Below are positions 19,861 through 25,041 of a DNA stretch of 25,041 nt, piece by piece (the first letter of the stretch is position 1; each line of letters begins with the position of its first letter). The position numbers and the translations under genes are program-made. The notes beneath the pieces are model-generated. The model ran no database searches. It was given only the letters and a program-made list of their open reading frames with translations, and was not told where the DNA came from. This DNA comes from Ovoidimarina sp050299695 (lineage in GTDB: Bacteria; Pseudomonadota; Alphaproteobacteria; Rhodobacterales; Rhodobacteraceae), in the NCBI GenBank assembly GCA_050299695.1, contig JBNKWI010000048.1, forward strand, positions 1 through 25,041, written 5' to 3'.

Positions 19861-21687
19861 CTAGCCCTCCATCGCGTCCAGCTCGTCGATGAAGCATTCG
19901 ATCATCGAGAGGCCCTTGTCCCAGAATTTCGGGTCGGAGGCGTCGAGGCCGAAGGGGGCGAGGAGGTCCTTGTGGTGCTTGGAGCCGCCGGCCTTCAGCA
20001 TGTCGAAGTACTTCTCCTGGAAGTCGGGCGTGCCCTCCTCGTAGGCGGCGTAGAGCGCGTTCACGAGGCCGTCGCCGAAAGCGTAGGCGTAGACGTAGAA
20101 GGGCGAGTGGACGAAATGGGGGATGTAGGCCCAGAAGGTCTCGTAGCCCTCCATGAAGGTGAAGGCGGGGCCGAGGCTTTCGCCCTGCACCGACATCCAG
20201 AGCGCGTTGATGTCGTCGGGCGTCAGCTCGCCGCCGCGTCGGGCGTCGTGGAGCTTGCACTCGAAATCGTAGAAGGCGATCTGGCGGACCACGGTGTTGA
20301 TCATGTCCTCGACCTTGCCGGCGAGGAGGACTTTCTTCTGCTTGTCGTCTTTCGCTTCCTTGAGGAGCTTGCGGAAGGTCAGCATCTCGCCGAAGACGCT
20401 GGCGGTTTCGGCGAGAGTCAGGGGGGTCGAGGAGAGGAGCTCGCCCTGTCCGGCGGCGAGGACCTGGTGGACGCCGTGGCCGAGCTCGTGCGCGAGGGTC
20501 ATCACGTCGCGCGGTTTGCCGAGGTAGTTCAGCATCACGTAGGGATGCACCTCGGTGACGGTCGGGTGGGCGAAGGCGCCCGGGGCCTTGCCGGGCTTCA
20601 CGCCGGCGTCGATCCAGCCCTTGGTGAAGAAGGGTTCGGCGATCTCGGCCATTTTCGGCGAGAAGCCGGCATAGGCATCGAGCACCATGGATTTGGCGCG
20701 GTCCCATCCGACGGTGGACTTGTCTTCCATCGGCAAGGGCGCGTTGCGGTCCCAGACCTGGAGCGTGTCGAGGCCGAGCCATTTGCGCTTGAGCTCGTAA
20801 TAGCGGTGCGAGAGGCGCGGATAGGCGGCGACGACGGCGTTGCGGAGCGCCTCGACCACCTCGGCTTCGACATGGTTCGAGAGGTGCCGGCCGGTCTGCG
20901 GGCTGGGCATCTTGCGCCAGCGGTCCTCGATCTCCTTCTCCTTGGCGAGAGTGTTATGAACGCGGGAGAAGAGTTTGATATTCTTTCCGAAAACCTCGGC
21001 GAGCGCGCGGGCGCCCGCCTCGCGTTTCGCGCGATCGTGGTCGGTGAGAAGGTTCAGCGTGGGTTCGATGCCGAGCTCCTCGCCATCCACCGGGAAGGTC
21101 AGCCCGGCGATGGTCTCGTCGAACAGCTTGTTCCAGGCCGAGGCGGCGACGGTGGAGGCGTCGTGCAGGAAGCGTTCGAGCTCGTCGGAGAGCTGGTAGG
21201 GCTTCATCGCGCGGACCCGGTCGAAATAGGGCTTGTAGCGGGCGATGGCCGGATCGGCGAAGAGCGCTTCGTAAGCTTCGTCTTCTATCGCGTTGAATTC
21301 TAGGGAAAAGAACACGAGCGGCGTGGTGGAGTTCGTGATCCGGTCCTGGCAGTCGGACATGAACTTGGCGCGCTCGGGATCGGTGGTCGCCTGGTAGTAG
21401 CGGAGCCCGGCGAAGGACATGATCCGGCCGGCGATGGCGCTGATCCTCTCGTTCCGCGCGATGCACTCGGCCATGCCGGCGGCGTCGAGCGTGGCGAGCT
21501 TGCCCTCGTAATCCGCCGCGAAGCTCCGGCAGGCCTCCTCCAGCCAGTCCATGTCCCGCTTGAACTCCGGCGCGTCGGTGGCCGCGTAGAGATCGGTCAG
21601 GTTCCAGTTCGGCAGGTCGCCGAACTCGGTCTTCTGGGTGGCGGCGGCATTGGCGTCGAAGACGGGGCGGGGAAGGGTCAGGGGCAT
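19861..21687 (-). CDS. pepF: Oligoendopeptidase F, M3 family zinc peptidase
   Basis: PepF hydrolyses oligopeptides of about 7-17 residues in the cytoplasm and helps recycle peptides. The 608-residue product has the normal family length. The M3 zinc site is HELGH (His400, Glu401, His404) within LAHELGHGVHQVLA, with the third-ligand Glu in LAETASVFGEML about 30 residues further. Other family segments are NWNLTDLY near residue 28, FPVDGEELGIEPTLNLL (about 200-216), and the substrate-tyrosine region FVHSPFYVYAYAFGDGLVNALYAAYEEG (about 525-552). ATG 21687 has a GAGGAGA ribosome-binding site 6 bases upstream. A 12-base inverted repeat (21712-21723 and 21769-21780) lies in its upstream region, shared with the divergent response-regulator gene. 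Confidence 0.94.
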   Translation of the reverse strand: MPLTLPRPVFDANAAATQKTEFGDLPNWNLTDLYAATDAPEFKRDMDWLEEACRSFAADYEGKLATLDAAGMAECIARNERISAIAGRIMSFAGLRYYQATTDPERAKFMSDCQDRITNSTTPLVFFSLEFNAIEDEAYEALFADPAIARYKPYFDRVRAMKPYQLSDELERFLHDASTVAASAWNKLFDETIAGLTFPVDGEELGIEPTLNLLTDHDRAKREAGARALAEVFGKNIKLFSRVHNTLAKEKEIEDRWRKMPSPQTGRHLSNHVEAEVVEALRNAVVAAYPRLSHRYYELKRKWLGLDTLQVWDRNAPLPMEDKSTVGWDRAKSMVLDAYAGFSPKMAEIAEPFFTKGWIDAGVKPGKAPGAFAHPTVTEVHPYVMLNYLGKPRDVMTLAHELGHGVHQVLAAGQGELLSSTPLTLAETASVFGEMLTFRKLLKEAKDDKQKKVLLAGKVEDMINTVVRQIAFYDFECKLHDARRGGELTPDDINALWMSVQGESLGPAFTFMEGYETFWAYIPHFVHSPFYVYAYAFGDGLVNALYAAYEEGTPDFQEKYFDMLKAGGSKHHKDLLAPFGLDASDPKFWDKGLSMIECFIDELDAMEG

Positions 21688-21711
21688 GGGGTCTCCTCGG
21701 TTTCGGAAACA

Positions 21712-21780
21712 GATAGGGGCGCGGGGGCGGCGCTGGCAAGGGCGGAGGCGTTAACGCGGGTTTAGCCACGCGCCCCTATC
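21712..21780. repeat. Perfect 12-base inverted repeat between pepF and the response regulator gene
   Basis: GATAGGGGCGCG at 21712-21723 is exactly complementary to CGCGCCCCTATC at 21769-21780, with 45 bases between. Each arm carries a TAGGGG/CCCCTA core like the -10 elements elsewhere in the window and points towards one of the two divergent genes. It may therefore be a pair of opposed promoters. Confidence 0.7.
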
Positions 21781-21781
21781 G
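21751..21781 (+). promoter_or_regulatory. CtrA-like site and -10 upstream of the receiver-domain gene
   Basis: TTAA (21751-21754), seven bases, TTAG (21762-21765) matches seven of eight positions of the alphaproteobacterial CtrA site TTAA-N7-TTAA. A CTATCG element at 21776-21781 follows after 10 bases, in -10 position. The gene starts 38 bases further. TTAA is uncommon in DNA of this base composition. Confidence 0.45.
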
Positions 21782-21819
21782 TCGCGCGACGGCCTGTTCC
21801 ACGCGCGAGGAAAGACCCG

Positions 21820-22218
21820 ATGCCAGGCGCGGCTTCCGACCCCGGCGGCGGGGCTGTGTGCCTCATCGTCGAGGATAGCGAGATCGACCAGAAGCTGATC
21901 GCCCGCGCGATCCGCCGCGCCGGGATCACCGTGCCGTTGAAGGTGACGGGAACGCTGCGCGGGGCGCGGCAGGCGCTGGAACGCGAGGCGGTGCGGCTGA
22001 TCCTGCTCGACAACACGCTGCCCGACGGGCGCGGGGCGGATCTGGCGCTGGAGCTGTCGCAGAGCGCCCGGTTCCGCGACATCCCGGTCGCGCTGGTGAC
22101 CGACTGGCCGTCGCCCTTCATGTTCGAGAAGGCGCGCAGCGCGGGGGTCCGCGAGATCCTCTCGAAATCCGATCTGACCGGGGCGCGGCTGGCGCAGCTT
22201 TTCGCCCGAGGGCGGTGA
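21820..22218 (+). CDS. Stand-alone response regulator receiver protein
   Basis: The 132-residue product is a single CheY-like receiver domain with no output domain. It carries the acidic pair Glu18/Asp19 (IVEDSEID), the phospho-acceptor Asp64 (LILLDNTLPDG), Thr94 (VALVTD) and the invariant Lys116 (ILSKSD), so it should be phosphorylatable. Such proteins act in phosphorelays, chemotaxis or as phosphate sinks. No histidine kinase gene lies in the window. The start at ATG 21820 follows GAGGAAAGA. The gene diverges from pepF across a region with a CtrA-like site, which would fit a link to the CckA-ChpT-CtrA network, though that is inference. Confidence 0.92.
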   Translation: MPGAASDPGGGAVCLIVEDSEIDQKLIARAIRRAGITVPLKVTGTLRGARQALEREAVRLILLDNTLPDGRGADLALELSQSARFRDIPVALVTDWPSPFMFEKARSAGVREILSKSDLTGARLAQLFARGR

Positions 22219-22270
22219 TTCGGGGGTCTCCGGGGGTGTTGCGCGGCGACGGGATGCAGCGAACGGTGGG

Positions 22271-22302
22271 TTACACCGGTGTTAAGCGCGCGCCCGCTAG
22301 GT
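22271..22302 (+). promoter_or_regulatory. CtrA-like site and -10 upstream of the 92-residue protein gene
   Basis: TTAC (22271-22274), seven bases, TTAA (22282-22285) matches seven of eight positions of TTAA-N7-TTAA. It includes a perfect ACACCGGTGT palindrome. CTAGGT at 22297-22302 lies 11 bases beyond, and the GTG start is 34 bases further. Confidence 0.45.
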
Positions 22303-22336
22303 TCAGTCTGACGCAACTCATCCCAGGGAGAGAACC

Positions 22337-22615
22337 GTGAAGCACCCGATCGCGGAAGACGATGGCGCCGAGACCGAAACGGACCGGCAATTGACGCTGT
22401 ATCCGACGGGCCTGGGCGGGGTGCCGGCGCCGGTTTCGAGGGCTGCGGGCAATGCGTGGATTTCTGGCGTGATGGTGCTGGCCAGGGACGGGTTTCCCTT
22501 TCTGGACAGGACATTGCCGGAAATTCCCGGTGCGCGCCGCGCGCCCGTAGAGCCGGGACAAGGCGAGGTCCTGGCGCCCGCGCGCACCCCTCTGGGGCCT
22601 CCCGTGACGCATTGA
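22337..22615 (+). CDS. Small protein of unknown function, 92 residues, GTG start
   Basis: The frame opens at GTG 22337 with a GGGAGAG ribosome-binding site 5 bases upstream and a clear promoter-like region, and ends at TGA 22615, so it is probably a real gene. The product (MKHPIAEDDGAETETDRQLTLYPTG...) has an acidic N-terminus, a short hydrophobic stretch (AWISGVMVLA, about 40-49) too short to span a membrane, and a Pro/Ala/Arg-rich tail. I recognise no family. A GC-rich hairpin follows at 22622-22651. Shared promoter layout with the receiver gene upstream suggests they may be co-regulated. Confidence 0.6.
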   Translation: MKHPIAEDDGAETETDRQLTLYPTGLGGVPAPVSRAAGNAWISGVMVLARDGFPFLDRTLPEIPGARRAPVEPGQGEVLAPARTPLGPPVTH

Positions 22616-22621
22616 GGGGGC

Positions 22622-22651
22622 GGGCTCCCGGGCGGTTTGCGTCGGGAGCCC
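22622..22651 (+). terminator. GC-rich hairpin after the 92-residue gene
   Basis: GGGCTCCCG (22622-22630) pairs perfectly with CGGGAGCCC (22643-22651) over a 12-base loop. No T tract follows, so termination would be weak or need Rho. Confidence 0.45.
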
Positions 22652-22761
22652 CGTTGGGTTCGAGGCAGGGGTCGCGCCCCAAAAACAGGCAGCCGCGAGC
22701 AGGACGCGGCCCGTGGTGTCGCGCCCCGGGCCGCGCACCGCGCCTTTAGCCATTTGATTTC

Positions 22762-22808
22762 GCATGCCCGGGGAGCGCAAAACCGGTTCCCACTTTTGCG
22801 CGACATGC
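22762..22808. repeat. Palindromic repeat element of the kind scattered in alphaproteobacterial genomes
   Basis: The block has an inner dyad GCGCAAAA / TTTTGCGC (22775-22782, 22794-22801) around CCGGTTCCCAC, and outer arms GCATG / CATGC (22762-22766, 22804-22808). The core AAAACCGGTTCCCACTTTT is one I recall as a frequent intergenic repeat in rhizobial and related genomes. It abuts the stop of the pentapeptide gene at 22810, a typical place for such REP-like units. Confidence 0.6.
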
Positions 22809-22809
22809 T

Positions 22810-23598
22810 TTAGCGCACGGCGCGGTCGAGGTTGCGCGCGGCGTCGAGCGTGCTGGTCTCTTCGCCCTTGAGATCGGAGAGCCGCGCCGAGGCGAGATCC
22901 GCCGCGTCGAACCTGGCACCCGCGATGGAGGCGCCGCGCAGATCGGCCCCGGCCATCTCGGCGGTGGCGAGGTTGGCGCCGTCGAGCTTCGCCTCGCGCA
23001 GATCTGCGAATTCCAGGACCACGCGCAGGAGGTTGGCGCCGGAGAAATCGGCGCCACGGGCGGTCGCACCCGAAAGGTCGCCGCGCATCAGGCCCATGGA
23101 CTGGTTCTTCGTGTCGGCGCCGAGATCGGCGGCGGCGAAGATCGCGCCGGTCAGGTCGGCATCGGTGAAATTGGCCGGCGCGCGGGCGGCGGTGAGGTCG
23201 GCGCCCTTGAGCGACGCGCCGACGAGCTGGGTCTGGAACAGGCTCGCGCCCTTGAGCGAGGCGCCGTCGAGCACCGCGCCTACCGCCCAGGCCTGGTCGA
23301 GCCGCGCGCCGTCGAGCACCGCGCCCGAGAGATCCGAGCCGTTCAGCCGCGCGCCCTTCAGGTCGGCCTGCGAGAAGTCGAGCCCCGAGAGGTCGAGCCC
23401 GTTCAGCCGCATCCGCGCCAGCGCGGGCGGCGTTCCGTCGCGGCGGGCGGCCTCGAGCAGGGCGACGAGCGCCTCGCGGGTGGTTTCGGCCTCGGTCATC
23501 GCGGGGCTGTCCATCGCGACGCCGGACATCATGGATTGCGCTTCCAGCGGCTGGGCCAGCGCGCAGGCGAGCACGAGCGCCATGGCGAGACGGGTCAT
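22810..23598 (-). CDS. Exported pentapeptide-repeat protein
   Basis: The 262-residue product starts at ATG 23598 behind GGGGGAGGA. Residues 1-20 are a signal peptide (MTRLAMALVLACALAQPLEA, cleavage before QS). A helical linker (about 38-62) follows, then a long array of A(D/N)LxG pentapeptides (about 63-240; for example DLSGLDFSQADLKGARL, SLKGASLF, ANFTDADL, ADFSGANL), which fold as a right-handed quadrilateral beta-helix. Some pentapeptide proteins mimic DNA and protect gyrase (Qnr, MfpA), but an exported copy is unlikely to do so. A periplasmic scaffold or binding role is more plausible, though not shown. A GCTAGGGT -10-like element lies 21 to 28 bases upstream on the minus strand. Confidence 0.9.
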   Translation of the reverse strand: MTRLAMALVLACALAQPLEAQSMMSGVAMDSPAMTEAETTREALVALLEAARRDGTPPALARMRLNGLDLSGLDFSQADLKGARLNGSDLSGAVLDGARLDQAWAVGAVLDGASLKGASLFQTQLVGASLKGADLTAARAPANFTDADLTGAIFAAADLGADTKNQSMGLMRGDLSGATARGADFSGANLLRVVLEFADLREAKLDGANLATAEMAGADLRGASIAGARFDAADLASARLSDLKGEETSTLDAARNLDRAVR

Positions 23599-23716
23599 TG
23601 CGGTTCCTCCCCCGGCGGACCCTAGCACGCGGCCGCGTGGCGCGGCGCTTCACAATGAGTTGTGTCGGCGCGGCAAGCGCCTAGGATGGCGGCGGAAATC
23701 GGACGGGGGGAGAGCG

Positions 23717-24382
23717 ATGGGCGGCACGGTCCTGTGTTTCGGGGATTCCAACACCCATGGCACCGCGCCGCTGACGGTCTGGGGCGCGCGTGAGCGTTAT
23801 GCCCATTCCGCGCGCTGGACGACCTTGCTGGGTGCGGCGCTGCCTGGCGTGACGGTGATCGCGGAAGGCCAGCCGGGGCGGACCACGGTGCATGACGATC
23901 CGGTGGAGGGTGCGCACAAGAACGGGCTGACGGTTCTGCCGGCGCTTCTCGAGACGCATCGGGAGGTGGACCTGGTGGTCACCATGCTTGGCACCAACGA
24001 TTGCAAGGCGCGGTTCTCGGTGACGCCGACCGATATCGCGCGGTCGGTGGACCGGCTGATGGGGGTGATCGCCGCCTCGGGATGCGGACCGGGCGGCGGG
24101 GTGCCGGCGCAGATCGTGGTGGCGCCGGTGCCGATCGCCGAGACCGGGCTGCTGCGCGGGATCTTCGCGGGCGGGGCGGAAAAGTCGCGGGCGCTGGCCC
24201 CGCTTCTGGCCGAGGTGGCGGCGGCGCGCGGGGCCGGCTTCGTCGATGCCGCGCCGGAGGTCGTCGTGTCCGGGATCGACGGGATCCACCTGACCGAGGC
24301 GGCCCATGCCGCGCTGGCGGAGAAGCTCGCGCCGGTGGTGGCGCGGGCGCTGGGCAGCGCCGCGGGCGGTTGGAACGGATAG
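23717..24382 (+). CDS. SGNH/GDSL-family hydrolase (esterase)
   Basis: The 221-residue product carries all four SGNH blocks: FGDSNTHG with the nucleophile Ser11, a Gly block (EGQPGRTT, about 50-57), LGTNDCK with Asn94, and DGIHLT with Asp188 and His191 as the rest of the triad. It has no signal peptide, so it is a cytoplasmic esterase or acetylhydrolase resembling small arylesterase/TesA relatives; the substrate is not predictable. ATG 23717 has a GGGGGGAGAG ribosome-binding site, and a CCTAGGAT -10-like element lies at 23680-23687. It ends 14 bases before the ribokinase gene on the same strand, suggesting an operon for handling sugar or nucleoside esters. Confidence 0.93.
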   Translation: MGGTVLCFGDSNTHGTAPLTVWGARERYAHSARWTTLLGAALPGVTVIAEGQPGRTTVHDDPVEGAHKNGLTVLPALLETHREVDLVVTMLGTNDCKARFSVTPTDIARSVDRLMGVIAASGCGPGGGVPAQIVVAPVPIAETGLLRGIFAGGAEKSRALAPLLAEVAAARGAGFVDAAPEVVVSGIDGIHLTEAAHAALAEKLAPVVARALGSAAGGWNG

Positions 24383-24396
24383 AGGGAAGGGCAGGG

Positions 24397-25041
24397 ATGA
24401 CCGGAAAGATCGTGATATTGGGCGTGTTCGTCGCGGACACGGCCTATCGCGCCGACCGGGCACCGAGGATGGGCGAGACGATCCTGGGGCGGAGCTTCGC
24501 GCTCGGCCCCGGCGGCAAGGGCTCGAACCAGGCGGTGGCGGCGGCGATGGCGGGGGGCGATGTGCATTTCGTGACCCGGCTGGGTGCGGACCCGTTCGCC
24601 GACATGGCGCGGGCGACCTGGGAGAAGGCGGGCGTGGTGCCCGAGGTCACGGTGGACGCGGAGAGCTATACCGGGGCGGCCTATATCTTCATCGAGCACG
24701 GCACCGGGAACAACGCGATCATCATCGCGCCGGGGGCGGCGGGGCGGATTTCGGCGGCGGATATGGACGCGCGGGCCGGGCTGATCGGCGGCGCGTCGGT
24801 CTTCGTGACCCAGCTCGAACAGCCGATCGCGGCGGCGCACCGGGCGCTGGAGATCGCGCGGGCCGGAGGCGCGCGGACGATCCTGAACCCGGCGCCGGCG
24901 GCGGAGGTGCCCGACGCGATGCTGGCGCTGTGCGATTTCGTGACGCCGAACGAATCCGAGGCCGAGGGGATCACCGGCATCCGGGTCGAGACGATCGCCG
25001 ACGCGGAGCGGGCGGCGGACGCGTTTCTCGACCGCGGCGTG
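24397..25041 (+). CDS. rbsK: Ribokinase, PfkB family, C-terminus cut by the window edge
   Basis: Ribokinase phosphorylates D-ribose at O5 in the cytoplasm, feeding ribose and nucleoside sugars into central metabolism. The visible 215 codons begin at ATG 24397 (GGGAAGGGCAGGG upstream). They show the PfkB opening VILGVFVADTAYRADRAPRMGET, the first signature GPGGKGSNQAVAAA (37-50), RLGADPFADMA (61-71), the NNAIIIAPGAAG segment, FVTQLEQP, ILNPAPA and VTPNESEAEGITG, all as in RbsK. The catalytic GAGD motif lies beyond the window. Other PfkB sugar kinases are possible, but the GGKGSNQA and NPAPA matches favour ribokinase. Confidence 0.9.
   Translation, partial: MTGKIVILGVFVADTAYRADRAPRMGETILGRSFALGPGGKGSNQAVAAAMAGGDVHFVTRLGADPFADMARATWEKAGVVPEVTVDAESYTGAAYIFIEHGTGNNAIIIAPGAAGRISAADMDARAGLIGGASVFVTQLEQPIAAAHRALEIARAGGARTILNPAPAAEVPDAMLALCDFVTPNESEAEGITGIRVETIADAERAADAFLDRGV

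Noticed and set aside
22810..23598. Qnr/MfpA-type gyrase-protecting pentapeptide protein
   Set aside because: A clear signal peptide directs it out of the cytoplasm, away from gyrase.

Overview
The window is high-GC DNA with strong G/C preference at third codon positions and short intergenic gaps. Gene content and order point to an alphaproteobacterium of the Rhodobacterales (Rhodobacteraceae-like). The main pointers are the linked AI-2E transporter / hda / ppk1 / ppx block, an aspartate kinase near an EI-Ntr gene (ptsP), a membrane-anchored LuxR-type regulator next to a PepSY-domain exported protein, and an Entner-Doudoroff dehydratase. This placement is from memory of such gene sets, not from a search.

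Layout. 1-1050: the N-terminal 212 codons of edd (minus) with a LacI-type operator upstream, then a 51-residue basic protein with its own terminator. 1098-2830: a 23S rRNA methyltransferase of the RlmI type, translationally coupled to a PIN-domain protein, followed by a non-coding stretch with a long inverted repeat. 3094-9279 (minus): AI-2E transporter, hda, ppk1 and ppx, read in that order from right to left. The ppk1-ppx junction is interrupted by an opposite-strand gene at 4841-5302 whose product carries a clear F-box-like motif. 9344-12907 (plus): three tandem 11-bp repeats, a membrane protein with pentapeptide-like repeats and a degenerate channel-like C-terminus, an 83-residue orphan, and a MATE efflux protein.

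13060-18784: ptsP (minus), an Ala/Glu/Pro-rich protein (plus), lysC (minus), then a PepSY exported protein and a membrane-bound LuxR-type regulator (both minus) whose reading frames overlap inside a Gly/Asn repeat. 18785-19196 is non-coding. 19197-21687: secE standing alone without nusG, an unrecognised 149-residue protein, and an M3-family oligoendopeptidase F. 21820-25041: a stand-alone receiver-domain response regulator, a 92-residue orphan, a secreted pentapeptide-repeat protein, an SGNH hydrolase and the start of a ribokinase.

Functionally the window is mostly housekeeping: polyphosphate metabolism (ppk1/ppx), control of DnaA (hda), aspartate-family amino-acid synthesis (lysC), nitrogen-PTS signalling (ptsP), protein export (secE) and ribosome modification (rlmI). 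Several genes that look acquired are inserted between conserved neighbours. The most surprising are the F-box-like gene inside the polyphosphate cluster and the AT-richer pentapeptide membrane protein behind an iteron-like repeat. Three plus-strand genes (15457, 21820, 22337) share a TTAN-N7-NTAA/TTAG arrangement followed 10-11 bases later by a CTA-type -10, which resembles CtrA-dependent promoters.
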